This document shows, piece after piece, positions 8,304-17,977 of a stretch of 64,000 bases of DNA. Source of the DNA: Psychrobacillus sp032154225 (GTDB lineage: Bacteria > Bacillota > Bacilli > Bacillales_A > Planococcaceae); NCBI RefSeq assembly GCF_032154225.1, contig NZ_JALDYF010000010.1, forward strand, positions 1-64,000. The letters run 5' to 3'. The position numbers and the translations under genes are program-made. Under the pieces are notes generated by a model. That model was not told the DNA's origin. It saw nothing but the letters and a program-made list of their open reading frames with translations, and searched no databases. Positions within the stretch are counted from its first letter, which is position 1; every line of letters begins with the position of its first letter.

Positions 8304-9302
8304 TCACTCATTTAATCGGTACAGTACATCATCTTCAGCGTTTGGGGTTCCTCTCCCATCTGTATTGTTTGTTACGAAATAAAGGGATTCGCCATCAGAA
8401 TAAACATCTCGTATACGACCAAAGCCGGTAATGGATTGCTCAACTTCTCCTGTCGCCACATTCATCACTTTAATCGCTTCTCCACGAAGAGTGGCAACAT
8501 ATAGTTTTCCTTTATGAAACGTAATACCAGAAGGTGCCCATGTTTCTATATCTTTGGAAGTTATAATTGGTGATTTATAGCCATCTTTTGTTTCAGTTCC
8601 TTGAATGATAGGATAACCATAGTTGTTTCCTTGTTCTAATCGATTAATCTCATCATTTGCGGATTGTCCATGCTCTGCTTCATAAAGTATTCCATCTTTG
8701 TCCCAAGCAAGCCCCTGAGGATTGCGATGACCAGTTGAAAAAATTTCAAATGACTCATCTTCTTTCATTTGCAAAATCTTGCCATTGATAGATGTTTTAT
8801 CTTGAGAATTGTCAGGGTTTCCAGCGTCTCCAACTGTTACATAAAGAAGTCCGTCTGGTCCAATTTCTAAACGTCCACCGTGATGGATATTGCCAGTTGG
8901 TATGCTATCTAGATGAATTTTTGTTTCATGCCATATATTATTTTCGTTCTTGACCGTCACTACACGATTGAAGGAAGAACCATTTTGCTCATAAGTGTAA
9001 TAAGCGAATGCTTCCTGTGAGTGTTGGAAATCAGTTTTTAAAATAAAACCGAGTAACCCAGCTTCGGAGGCATTGGAAAGAGTGCTTGAAAGTTCTACTT
9101 TTTCGTGTGTAACTTCTTCATCCCTTTCTATCTTTGCAATTGTACCTACTCGCTCAGAAATATAAAATGCTTTATCGTGTTCGTTAATAGACCATGGAAT
9201 TTGTAAGTTTGTAGCTATCTTTGTTGCGGCAGATTTTTCTTGCTCGATCGTTTCATCGGAGCAACCGAATAAGATAAGTGAAATGAAGACTAATTTTTTC
9301 AA
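8304..9302 (-). CDS. PQQ-type sugar dehydrogenase (soluble aldose dehydrogenase/YliI-like) lipoprotein
   Basis: About 332 residues. A lipoprotein signal peptide (KKLVFISLILFGC, lipobox Cys about residue 14) is followed by a six-bladed beta-propeller of the glucose/sorbosone dehydrogenase family. Typical stretches are LQIPWSI, HHGGRLEIGPDGLLYVTVGDAGNPDNSQ, HRNPQGLAWD and EHGQSANDEINRLEQGNNYGYP. The TTG at 9302 follows AAAGGAGG, and the longer frame upstream is non-coding. It should sit outside the membrane and oxidise sugars or aldoses. Whether this host makes PQQ cannot be told here. Confidence 0.88.
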   Translation of the reverse strand: MKKLVFISLILFGCSDETIEQEKSAATKIATNLQIPWSINEHDKAFYISERVGTIAKIERDEEVTHEKVELSSTLSNASEAGLLGFILKTDFQHSQEAFAYYTYEQNGSSFNRVVTVKNENNIWHETKIHLDSIPTGNIHHGGRLEIGPDGLLYVTVGDAGNPDNSQDKTSINGKILQMKEDESFEIFSTGHRNPQGLAWDKDGILYEAEHGQSANDEINRLEQGNNYGYPIIQGTETKDGYKSPIITSKDIETWAPSGITFHKGKLYVATLRGEAIKVMNVATGEVEQSITGFGRIRDVYSDGESLYFVTNNTDGRGTPNAEDDVLYRLNE

Positions 9303-9465
9303 TGGAATCCCTCCTTTAATAGTATTTCCCTTTACTAAGTGAATTCTCCTGCAAGTAGCGATAAGTATTACTAATGGTAAATGATAAAAACTATCGAATT
9401 TACTTATCAAGAAAGGAGGGGTATGCTAGGAGCACATTAGGTTTGACATGAAAGAAGGCATTAAG

Positions 9466-10200
9466 ATGGAATTTATCCTATTTTTTTTCGTCGGTGTTGT
9501 TGGTAATATTATTGGCACATTAGTTGGAGGAGGAGGGCTTATCAGCTTACCAACGATGTTACTTATGGGGCTGCCAGTTCACTCTGCAATCGGTGCGAAC
9601 AAAGTATCCAATACAGTAAGCTCTTTGTCTAGTTTCCTTGTTATTTTTAAACAGAAAGAAGTATCAGTGAAAGAAGCGATGTCTGTCGTTGCATTTTGTT
9701 TAGGCGGAGGAATTCTAGGTGGTTTAATTGCTTCTTTTTTGAGTGGTGAAGTGTTAACGATTATTGCTATCTTGTTATTAAGTTTTGCTTTTATTACATC
9801 TTTCATGGGGAAAGGAAACTTTGGAGGGGAAGAAGTTTTACATGTGAATAAAAAAACGGGACCTGCTTTACTTGGAATCGGTATTTATGATGGAATGTTT
9901 GGTCCAGGGAGTAGTACGCTTGCACTTTATTTGTATGCGAGTCAAAAAATCGCTTATATTCGAGCGGTAGGCTTGTCGCGCATTGGTGTTTTTGCAAGTT
10001 GCTTTGGCGCATCCATCACGTATATTTCTACCGGAAAAATCATTTGGCCCATTACATTTGCGTTAATGCTCGGGGCTATTGTGGGTGCCCAGCTTGGAGT
10101 AAGATTAGCACGCAAATTAAAATCGGAACATATTAAGCCACTTCTTAGATTAGTAACTGTTTTATTGATTGTACAAATTGTTGTAGATTATTTGAAATAG
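9466..10200 (+). CDS. TauE/SafE (TSUP) family sulfite/sulfonate exporter
   Basis: About 244 residues with eight hydrophobic segments and the TSUP hallmarks: GTLVGGGGLISLPTMLLMGLP near the N terminus and the second-half repeat GIGIYDGMFGPGSSTLALYLY. Family members move small organic or sulfur anions. The ATG at 9466 follows AGAAGG at about nine bases and is preferred over 9448. Divergent from the sugar dehydrogenase gene. Confidence 0.88.
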   Translation: MEFILFFFVGVVGNIIGTLVGGGGLISLPTMLLMGLPVHSAIGANKVSNTVSSLSSFLVIFKQKEVSVKEAMSVVAFCLGGGILGGLIASFLSGEVLTIIAILLLSFAFITSFMGKGNFGGEEVLHVNKKTGPALLGIGIYDGMFGPGSSTLALYLYASQKIAYIRAVGLSRIGVFASCFGASITYISTGKIIWPITFALMLGAIVGAQLGVRLARKLKSEHIKPLLRLVTVLLIVQIVVDYLK

Positions 10201-10210
10201 GTCAACATTA

Positions 10211-10241
10211 TAAAAACGACCCACCTGTTGGATGGGTCGTT
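10211..10241 (-). terminator. terminator between TSUP and M28 genes
   Basis: AACGACCCA / TGGGTCGTT stem with a nine-base loop. The T-run (TTTTTA) follows on the minus strand, so it mainly serves the M28 peptidase gene, but it can also end the TSUP transcript. Confidence 0.8.
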
Positions 10242-10252
10242 TCAAATACTAA

Positions 10253-12415
10253 TTATTTCAGCTTTGACAGCATATTGCCAAGTTCGTGTACACTTGTTTC
10301 TTCATCTGCAACAGCCGTTTTTAAAAGTTCTTTTTGTCTTTCTAGAGCATCAGTCAATGTTGCTAACTCGGCTGAAACATCAGCGTTAGGATTATCTCTT
10401 TTTTCTTGCAAAGATTTAATCGTGTCGAACAAGTTTTCATGATCAACGATTCTGCCAGCACCCCACATAAGTTTTTCTTTAGGAGCTTTAAGCACATAGT
10501 CTGTAAAGTAAGTGAATACTTCCTTATCGAAATCATATGCATACCAGTTGTTATCAATTGCATATAAGTACTCATCCAACGGAGCAGCTATATCTCCTTG
10601 ATTTAATGCATCAATAGATAATGCTAAATTTTCGATGTTGTTTTGTGCATGCATATGAGGGAAAATTGGTTCGTCTTCCCAAGTTAGTCGCACAAATTGA
10701 TCTTCTGCATATTTAAATGCAGCAAGTAAGCCACTATTCAATTCTCGGCTTTCATCATAAAGCTTTTTAGAAAGTTTTTCATCACCAGCTGTTAATGCTA
10801 AGATGTAATCTTCATTTATATCTGTTACTTTTGTGTTTACTTCATTTGCAATTTCAATTGTCTTGTCGATTTCAGCAATAAGCTTGTCAGAAGAAATGTT
10901 TGCTTGTCCAAATATTTCTGGATTAACATCTTCCTTTAATGCATTTAATCGAGTAGTGAAATCGAGTGGTACTACAGCTGTTTTATCGTAGTACATAGAA
11001 AGTAAACCATATAAATTCAAATGAAATTCCAATGCATTTTTGTTATATGTGTCTTCATTATCAAATTGAGAATGGTAATGAGAGCGCATGAAATCACTAT
11101 CTTGGAAGTCATTTCGAAGCGCCGGAACACCTGCGATGGCAAAAGAGAAGTCATCTGACCAAGTGCGAAGTGGTGATACTACGGAAATACCGTCTTTATA
11201 AACACCTTCCACAGTTGGAACCGTTTTTGCAAACTTCGTCAAATAATTATTTAACTCATAAACGGAACGGATTTCATCTTGTGTTGTATGTTCGTATGCT
11301 GGAAGCTCAAAGTTCATGTTAGCAAATGCTTTTCCAACCCACTCCGGATGAACATTGAAAATTTGATTGTATGCGCCTGTAGACCAGTCATAACGAGAGT
11401 TCGAAACGCCCCATTCTTCCGCAGCAAGCGCGTTGAAAATAATCGTTTTTTCTGGTTGGTATCCACTATCAACTAATCCTTTAGCTACTCCCATCATTAG
11501 AGCAATAGCCGCGTTATCATCTTGGAATCCGGAGAAGTAAGAGTCATAGTGTGCAGATAAAATGATATACGATTCTGGATCTTTACCAATGATTTTACCG
11601 TAATGATTATAAGCTTTACCATTAAATTTAACAGTAGATTTTGCATCAAACTTAACGGTAAGAGTTCCGTTTTCGCTTGCTTCTAATGCTTTCTTTAAAC
11701 TATTGCCATCCGTTTGAGACATGGAAAATGCAGGTGCATCATCTGGGCCACAAATGTCTTGTGCATTTAGTGCATCGGGGTCGATTTCACCATATCCAGC
11801 TTCTTGGACAGCGATAACGCCTGCTGCGCCCTTAACATGTGCTTGATAGGCCGGGTAGTTAATCCACCATTCTTCACGTTGATTTATATCAATTAAAACT
11901 AGTTTCCCTTGGATATCGAGTTCAGCAAGGTCAGCTGCTGTTCCTTTTCCAGCGTAAACTATTTCTAAATCCTTCACACCATTAGTATCAAAATTGACTT
12001 GATAGCCTCCTAAAACAGCAAGATGTTCTTTGCCATTTTCATCGATGAAAGTTAAATCGGCTTTTTCGAATTCCCATGTGTCTACTGTAAATTCGTCTTT
12101 TGTAACTTCAGTAAGCCCAATTTTCTTCATTTCTTCAGCAATTTTTTCACCAGTTTTCAACTCTGCTTCTGATCCGGCAGTGCGATAACCTAATTTTTCA
12201 TTCGTTTTAAATTCTTCGAGACTTTTTGTGAAATTATAAGCATAATCTACATCTACAGCAGATAGGTAATTGTTATTTGTATCTTCTACACTAACAATTT
12301 TGCCATCTTGAACAGTCTCTTTTTGTACATTCTTTTGTGAATCTTCTTGGGTGCATGCTATTAATGTCATTGTGACGAATACCAACAATGTCAGGTAGCT
12401 GACTATCTTTTTCAT
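10253..12415 (-). CDS. M28 family metallopeptidase lipoprotein with PA domain
   Basis: 720 residues. Lipoprotein signal with lipobox Cys at residue 21 (LIAC). A protease-associated insert precedes the zinc aminopeptidase core. Metal and catalytic residues are visible in ILSAHYDSYFSGFQDDNAA (His and Asp), FNALAAEEWG (Glu-Glu) and RSHYHSQFD (His). The last 200 residues form a helical extension. This should be a cell-surface aminopeptidase or dipeptidase providing amino acids. Single gene with its own terminator. Confidence 0.9.
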   Translation of the reverse strand: MKKIVSYLTLLVFVTMTLIACTQEDSQKNVQKETVQDGKIVSVEDTNNNYLSAVDVDYAYNFTKSLEEFKTNEKLGYRTAGSEAELKTGEKIAEEMKKIGLTEVTKDEFTVDTWEFEKADLTFIDENGKEHLAVLGGYQVNFDTNGVKDLEIVYAGKGTAADLAELDIQGKLVLIDINQREEWWINYPAYQAHVKGAAGVIAVQEAGYGEIDPDALNAQDICGPDDAPAFSMSQTDGNSLKKALEASENGTLTVKFDAKSTVKFNGKAYNHYGKIIGKDPESYIILSAHYDSYFSGFQDDNAAIALMMGVAKGLVDSGYQPEKTIIFNALAAEEWGVSNSRYDWSTGAYNQIFNVHPEWVGKAFANMNFELPAYEHTTQDEIRSVYELNNYLTKFAKTVPTVEGVYKDGISVVSPLRTWSDDFSFAIAGVPALRNDFQDSDFMRSHYHSQFDNEDTYNKNALEFHLNLYGLLSMYYDKTAVVPLDFTTRLNALKEDVNPEIFGQANISSDKLIAEIDKTIEIANEVNTKVTDINEDYILALTAGDEKLSKKLYDESRELNSGLLAAFKYAEDQFVRLTWEDEPIFPHMHAQNNIENLALSIDALNQGDIAAPLDEYLYAIDNNWYAYDFDKEVFTYFTDYVLKAPKEKLMWGAGRIVDHENLFDTIKSLQEKRDNPNADVSAELATLTDALERQKELLKTAVADEETSVHELGNMLSKLK

Positions 12416-12570
12416 TTATCACATTCCTCTTCAAAATTTTTGTCGAACTAGATAATTAAACGACAATTAATAAAGATTAGCAATATTTTTTCAGAATAGT
12501 AATATGTTTTTGGAATTTAATTGTAACTTAGTGTAAGGTGAGAATAAACAAAGTGGGAGGGAATAGTAAG

Positions 12571-13530
12571 ATGAAATTTCAATGTGCAGTTCTAGATGAT
12601 TATCAAAATGTGGCTTTAAAAATGGCTAATTGGTCGAGGATTATGGATGTGGTAGATGTAAAATCTTTTCATAATCATTTTGAGACGGAAGATCAGTTGG
12701 CCGAAGCAATTAGCGAATTCGATATAGTAGTTATTATGCGTGAGCGGACACCTTTTACTGCATCTTTATTTGAAATGCTACCTAAATTGAAATTACTTAT
12801 AACCTCGGGTATGAGAAATGCATCAATTGACCTTACGGCAGCATCAAAGCATGGGGTAACTGTTTGTGGAACGGCAAGTATGTCTGAACCACCAACTGAG
12901 CTAACTTGGGCTTTGTTATTGAATCTTGCTCGTCATATTACGCAAGAAAACACCGAACTTCGGGGCAATGGAGCTTGGCAAAGTACAGTCGGGGCTGATC
13001 TTCACGGGAAACGTTTAGGGCTATTAGGGTTTGGTAAAATTGGTGGTCGAATGGCAATAATAGCAAAGGCTTTTGGAATGGAAGTTGTTGCATGGAGCCA
13101 AAATTTAACGAAAGAACAAACAGATAAGTTGGGTGTGCAGCTTACAGCATCAAAGGAAGAATTACTTGAAATAAGCGACTTTGTTTCGATTCATTTAGTT
13201 TTGAGTGAAAGAACAAAAGGGCTAATTGGGAAAAGTGAATTACAGCTAATGAAAAAATCTGCGTATTTGATCAATACATCACGTGCTGCAATTGTCGATC
13301 AAGAGGCACTAATAGAAGTACTTCATGAAAATGGGATTGCTGGAGCAGGGGTAGACGTATTTGAAGTCGAGCCACTTCCTGTAGATCATCCGTTCCGAAA
13401 GTTGCCGAACATATTGGCAACACCGCATCTTGGCTATGTAACACAACGAAACTATCAAACGTATTACAGTGAAACAGTGGAAGATATCGAAGCATATTTA
13501 GCAGGAGCGGTTATACGAAAGATTAATTAA
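12571..13530 (+). CDS. D-2-hydroxyacid dehydrogenase family protein
   Basis: 319 residues. The NAD-binding Rossmann motif is LGLLGFGKIGGRMA, followed about 20 residues later by VVAWSQN. The catalytic region includes YLINTSRAAIVDQEAL, the Glu in GVDVFEVEPLP and the His in ATPHLGY. This is a phosphoglycerate-dehydrogenase-like reductase of a 2-keto acid. The fold is certain, the substrate is not. ATG 12571 follows GTGGGAGGG, and the GTG at 12538 lacks a ribosome site. It is followed after 19 bases by a NUDIX gene, probably cotranscribed. Confidence 0.88.
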   Translation: MKFQCAVLDDYQNVALKMANWSRIMDVVDVKSFHNHFETEDQLAEAISEFDIVVIMRERTPFTASLFEMLPKLKLLITSGMRNASIDLTAASKHGVTVCGTASMSEPPTELTWALLLNLARHITQENTELRGNGAWQSTVGADLHGKRLGLLGFGKIGGRMAIIAKAFGMEVVAWSQNLTKEQTDKLGVQLTASKEELLEISDFVSIHLVLSERTKGLIGKSELQLMKKSAYLINTSRAAIVDQEALIEVLHENGIAGAGVDVFEVEPLPVDHPFRKLPNILATPHLGYVTQRNYQTYYSETVEDIEAYLAGAVIRKIN

Positions 13531-13549
13531 TTTAGTTGGAGGAGAAACA

Positions 13550-14095
13550 ATGCAAAAGTGGAAAACGGTGCAAACAGAATACGTATATAAAACTCCATTT
13601 GGTAATTTACGAAAAGATACATGTGAGCTCCCAAATGGCATCGTCATCAATGATTATTATGTAAATGAATATGTAGAGTGGGTAAATGCAATTGTGATTA
13701 CAAAAGAAAAAGAACTTGTACTCGTTGAACAGTATAGACATGCCGCCAACGAATTCTTTGTAGAAATTCCAGCAGGTAAGATAGAAGAGAACGAATCTTA
13801 CGAAGAAGGCATATTAAGGGAAGTACAGGAGGAAACTGGCTTCACATCTTTGGAAATGCCAATTTTACTTGGAGAATTCATGGTAAACCCTGCTACTCAA
13901 ACGAATAAAATAAGAACGTACTTAATCCAAGAAGCATTTCATGCTTTTGAGCAAGACCTAGACGATACGGAAGAAGTAACTGTGAAACTAGTGAACTTTG
14001 AAAACATGGAAAACTTAATTCGTGAAAATAAAATAACAACACAGCTTTTCACAGCAAGTGCTTACTATATGGCGAAAGCATATTTGAAAAGATAA
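13550..14095 (+). CDS. NUDIX hydrolase, ADP-ribose pyrophosphatase type
   Basis: 181 residues. The Nudix box is complete (GKIEENESYEEGILREVQEETGF, with the Gx5Ex7REUxEExGU spacing), at about residues 79-101. The flanks resemble bacterial ADP-ribose pyrophosphatases (EYVYKTPFGNLRKDTCELPNG, VEQYRHA). It has a good ribosome site (GGAGGAGA). Predicted to hydrolyse ADP-ribose or related nucleotide diphosphates in the cytosol. Confidence 0.88.
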   Translation: MQKWKTVQTEYVYKTPFGNLRKDTCELPNGIVINDYYVNEYVEWVNAIVITKEKELVLVEQYRHAANEFFVEIPAGKIEENESYEEGILREVQEETGFTSLEMPILLGEFMVNPATQTNKIRTYLIQEAFHAFEQDLDDTEEVTVKLVNFENMENLIRENKITTQLFTASAYYMAKAYLKR

Positions 14096-14147
14096 AAAAA
14101 GGATTTCCAATCGCCGGTAGAGAATGAGCAAGTAAGGGGGAATAGTA

Positions 14148-15311
14148 TTGAAGAAACGGTCACTTATTGAACCAATTTTATATTCATTTTTTATCCTTAT
14201 TGGAATGGTCTTCTTTACTGTTATTATTCTGTTTATGATGTTGCTAGTTGGAAAAGTGTACTATGTGGCACTAATAATAACGATATCAATTGTATCCTAT
14301 ATTTTTTTCGTATTGTTACTTTTTCATTTTTTCATAACGAAAAATCGAAAGGTCATTTTTGCAAGTGTCGTGGGAGCAGCTGTTTTAATTAGTACAATTC
14401 CGGCGATAAATCATGCGTATAAAAATCGGATTCCAACTGTTTATGCAGAGGTGAATGTATATGAATATAAGCCTTTTACTGAGTCTTCAAAAGTTGCAAC
14501 GTTGGAAGATGCATCTACGCTACAATTGACAGGGGATTTGCCCAAAATAGATGGTGCAACTGCTTTATACCCACTGTATTCTGCTTTCGTGCAAGCAACA
14601 TATCCCCAAAAAGGCTATAACCCATATGAAAGTGAAGTAATGGTCAATACGACGCCAGATGCCTATAGTAATTTAATCTTTGGAAAAGTAGATATGATCT
14701 TTGCAGCAGCTCCTTCAAGGGCGCAACTAGTCACAGCTAAACAAAATGGACTAGAGCTAAAAATGACACCTATTGGACGAGAAGCATTTGTCTTTTTTGT
14801 TAATAAAAAAAATTCCATCAATGGTCTTACTATGGAGCAAATTAAAGATATATACTCTGGAAAAGTAACGAATTGGAAAGAATTTGGTGGTGGAAATGAC
14901 CAAATTCGTGCATTTCAGCGTCCTGAAGGTAGTGGAAGTCAGTCAGCATTACAGCATGTAATGGAAGATACGCCAATAATGGCGGCACCGACGGAGGATA
15001 TTGCTTCTGGAATGGGTGGAATTATTAATGAAGTGTCTCAGTACAAAAATTATAAAAATGCAATTGGTTATACATTCCGCTATTATTCAACAGGGATGGT
15101 CCAAAACGATCAGATTAAATTGCTTGAAATAAATGGTGTAGCCCCAACAAAAGATACGATTCTATTAGGGACTTATCCGATTAGTTCGGAGTTTTATATT
15201 GTGACAGCTAATACTAATAATCCGAATGTGGAGAAATTGATTGCATGGATTTTATCTGAACAAGGACAAGAATTGATTGAAAAAACTGGATACGTATCAC
15301 TAAATGAGTAA
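14148..15311 (+). CDS. membrane-anchored PstS-like substrate-binding protein
   Basis: 387 residues. Three hydrophobic segments occupy the first ~95 residues. A PstS-type periplasmic-binding domain then starts around residue 125 with LPKIDGATALYPLYSAFV and includes QRPEGSGSQSALQ, the usual phosphate-contact region. It is not a lipoprotein and no pst permease or ATPase lies beside it, so it is either an orphan phosphate/anion binder or a sensor fixed in the membrane. TTG start after AAGGGGG. Confidence 0.75.
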   Translation: MKKRSLIEPILYSFFILIGMVFFTVIILFMMLLVGKVYYVALIITISIVSYIFFVLLLFHFFITKNRKVIFASVVGAAVLISTIPAINHAYKNRIPTVYAEVNVYEYKPFTESSKVATLEDASTLQLTGDLPKIDGATALYPLYSAFVQATYPQKGYNPYESEVMVNTTPDAYSNLIFGKVDMIFAAAPSRAQLVTAKQNGLELKMTPIGREAFVFFVNKKNSINGLTMEQIKDIYSGKVTNWKEFGGGNDQIRAFQRPEGSGSQSALQHVMEDTPIMAAPTEDIASGMGGIINEVSQYKNYKNAIGYTFRYYSTGMVQNDQIKLLEINGVAPTKDTILLGTYPISSEFYIVTANTNNPNVEKLIAWILSEQGQELIEKTGYVSLNE

Positions 15312-15313
15312 CT

Positions 15314-15346
15314 AAAAAGCTCCTAACTAATTGTTAGGAGCTTTTT
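15314..15346 (+). terminator. terminator after the PstS-like gene
   Basis: Perfect 14-bp stem AAAAAGCTCCTAAC / GTTAGGAGCTTTTT starting three bases after the stop codon. Confidence 0.9.
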
Positions 15347-15415
15347 GATAGAAAATTTAAAAAACTATGATAATATTTGGAAAGAGTATTTTGTTTGGTG
15401 AAAGGAGCAATTCCA

Positions 15416-16345
15416 TTGGTTTATTTAAGCATGGTTTTTTTTCAAGTAGTTGCACCTATTTTAATAATGCTTGGAATTGGAGCAGCATTGCAGTTGAAGT
15501 TTAAATTCAATTTGAAAGCGTTATCTAATTTAATCACGTATTGTTTAATGCCAGCGGCTGTTTTTATTAATATTTATGAAACGAGTGTTAATGTGGAAGT
15601 GTTAGTAGAAATTATTGTTTACTTAGTCATTTTCAGCGTGTGTTTGATGGTGTTGAGCTCATTTATTAGTAAACTATTAAAATTAGATAGAAACCAATCT
15701 GCTATATATAAAAATAGTATTGTATTGATAAATTCAGGGAATTACGGAATTCCGGTTAGTCAGATGCTGTTTGCTACGAATCCCCTAGGTACTTCCATTC
15801 AAATTATCATTGTGATTTTCCAAAATATTATTACGTATACATATGGCCTATATAATTTAATATCATCGACGAAGTCAGGTCTAGATATACTGCGCAGTTT
15901 GCTCCTATTGCCAATCGTTCATGCACTAATTTTAGGTGCAGTGATGAACTTCTGGAATATTGGCATTCCTGTTTTTTTACGCATTCCCATCGATTATTTA
16001 GCGAATGCGTTTATTTCGATTGCATTAATTACGCTTGGTGCACAGTTAGCCCAACTAGATATTAAGACCATTTTTAATAAGCTCATTATAACGAGTACGA
16101 TTGGTAGATTAGTTGTAGGACCTGTACTTGCTTTATGTTTAATCATGCTTATGGGATTAGAGGGAGTAGTTGCGCAGTCCTTGTTTATAGCAAGTGCGTT
16201 TCCAACTTCTCGAAATAGTTCTACTCTCGCATTGGAGTATGATGTAGAACCAAATTTAGCAGCTCAAATTGTGTTGTTTTCAACTGTAGTTAGCTGTGTG
16301 ACTGTAACAATCGTGATTTATTTGTCAAATATTTTATGGGGGTAG
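15416..16345 (+). CDS. AEC family auxin efflux/malate-type transporter
   Basis: 309 residues with about ten hydrophobic segments, split into two inverted halves as in AEC carriers. The first half has SGNYGIPVSQMLFA and the second ASAFPTSRNSSTLALEYD. Bacterial relatives move malate and other dicarboxylates. TTG 15416 lies eight bases after AAAGGAG, and the longer frame from 15377 lacks a site. The sensor kinase gene begins six bases after its stop, so it is probably part of the carboxylate-sensing operon. Confidence 0.85.
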   Translation: MVYLSMVFFQVVAPILIMLGIGAALQLKFKFNLKALSNLITYCLMPAAVFINIYETSVNVEVLVEIIVYLVIFSVCLMVLSSFISKLLKLDRNQSAIYKNSIVLINSGNYGIPVSQMLFATNPLGTSIQIIIVIFQNIITYTYGLYNLISSTKSGLDILRSLLLLPIVHALILGAVMNFWNIGIPVFLRIPIDYLANAFISIALITLGAQLAQLDIKTIFNKLIITSTIGRLVVGPVLALCLIMLMGLEGVVAQSLFIASAFPTSRNSSTLALEYDVEPNLAAQIVLFSTVVSCVTVTIVIYLSNILWG

Positions 16346-16351
16346 CAACAC

Positions 16352-17977
16352 ATGAAGAAAAGGGGAACGAAAAGAGCATCATTGCAATCTAGGATTTTTT
16401 CCTTTGGTGCAGCTGTTGTATCGTTAGTAGCAATTACTATTGGAGTTTCTTTTTATTTTATAATGACGGATGCAATTGAGCAGCAAATTGGAGAACGAGC
16501 GCTTAGCATTGCGAAAACAACCGCAGAGCGACCGGATATTATTAAAGGCTTTCAGGCGGATAACCCAACCGAGCAACTTCAGCCGATTGCAACGTCTATT
16601 CGGGAAAGTACAGGAGCAGCGTATGTTGTTATTGGAAATAAAGACGGCATCCGTTATGCGCATCCAGTTGTAGAACGAATTGGGCAGAAAATGGTTGGTG
16701 ATGACAACGAATTAGCACTTATACATGGTCAATCTTATGTTTCAGAAGCTACTGGAACACTTGGAAGTGCTTTACGAGGAAAAGCACCGGTATTCGATGA
16801 GAGTGGAGAAATTATTGGTGTTATTTCAGTTGGTTTTTTGCAAAATAGAATGACGACTGTATTTATGTCATATACAGATAATATTACGTTTAACGTAGTT
16901 CTTGCTATATTAATAGGTGTTTTTGGTTCGGGTATATTAGCGCGTAGTATTAAAAAGGAATTATTTAATTTAGAGCCAGCCGAAATTGCGAATTTATTTA
17001 CAGAACGTAATGCATTGATCGAGTCCGTACGAGAAGGAATTATTATGGTAGATGAATACGGCGCAATAACGATGGTCAATTCAGCAGCGTATGAAATGTT
17101 ATCATTGCCAGTAGAAACAGGGCTCGTCGGACGAGATATTTGGGAGCTTATACCGAATACTCATTTGCCACAAGTGCTGGAGTCAGGGGAGAAACAGCTA
17201 GATCGTCCAATGGAAATTAAGGGAAAAAAAGCGATTGTCAATCGAATACCGATTCGTGTAGGGGATAAGATTATTGGAGCAGTATCTAGTTTTCGCCTAC
17301 AATCGGATATTGATCGACTGGCAGAGGAATTGTCACAAGTAAAGCAGTATACGGAAGCATTACGTGCCCAAACACATGAATACAATAATTTTTTATATAC
17401 AATATCCGGATTGATCCAATTGAATTCTTATGAGGAGGCGCTTAGCTTAATACATGTAGAAACAGCAGAGCATCAATCATTAATTCAATTTATGACGAAG
17501 CGCTTACAAGACCCTTTTCTTGGTGGAATTGTTATTGGATTTTTAAATCGTGCAAGGGAATTAAAGGTGCGATTTATTTTGGATGAAGATAGTTATTTGG
17601 AAAAATTACCGAAGCATTTGCAAAAGCATTTGTTTGTTTCGATTATCGGAAACTTAGTAACGAATGCGTTTGAAGCGGTAGAGGAGTTTTCAGAAGAGGA
17701 ACGAATGGTTCGTATATTATTAATCGAAAATGAAGAAGAAATATTGATCGAGGTAGAAGATTCTGGTACAGGGCTGTCAGAGGAAGTGCTCGATGTTCTT
17801 TGGACGAAGAAATTCTCCACAAAAGGTGATGAAGAGCGAGGGTTTGGTTTAGTAAAAGTAAAAGAAAATATAGATGATTTAGGTGGCTCGATTGCTTTAG
17901 AAAAAGGGGATTTAGGTGGAGCGTTATTTATCGTTTCTATTCCAAAAGGGGGGTATTTGCATGACAAAAAAAATTGA
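16352..17977 (+). CDS. sensor histidine kinase, CitA/DcuS type
   Basis: 541 residues. TM1 is at about 17-38, followed by an extracytoplasmic PDC/CitA-like sensor (GAAYVVIGNKDGIRYAHP, GVISVGFL), TM2 at about 178-198, a PAS domain at about 215-310, and a DHp helix with the phospho-acceptor His in TEALRAQTHEYNNFLYT. A HATPase follows (NLVTNAFEAV, EDSGTGL, GFGLVKV). The H-E-Y-N-N box is characteristic of kinases that sense extracellular di- and tricarboxylates. It overlaps the response regulator gene by 17 bases and precedes tctCBA, which it probably controls. Confidence 0.92.
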   Translation: MKKRGTKRASLQSRIFSFGAAVVSLVAITIGVSFYFIMTDAIEQQIGERALSIAKTTAERPDIIKGFQADNPTEQLQPIATSIRESTGAAYVVIGNKDGIRYAHPVVERIGQKMVGDDNELALIHGQSYVSEATGTLGSALRGKAPVFDESGEIIGVISVGFLQNRMTTVFMSYTDNITFNVVLAILIGVFGSGILARSIKKELFNLEPAEIANLFTERNALIESVREGIIMVDEYGAITMVNSAAYEMLSLPVETGLVGRDIWELIPNTHLPQVLESGEKQLDRPMEIKGKKAIVNRIPIRVGDKIIGAVSSFRLQSDIDRLAEELSQVKQYTEALRAQTHEYNNFLYTISGLIQLNSYEEALSLIHVETAEHQSLIQFMTKRLQDPFLGGIVIGFLNRARELKVRFILDEDSYLEKLPKHLQKHLFVSIIGNLVTNAFEAVEEFSEEERMVRILLIENEEEILIEVEDSGTGLSEEVLDVLWTKKFSTKGDEERGFGLVKVKENIDDLGGSIALEKGDLGGALFIVSIPKGGYLHDKKN

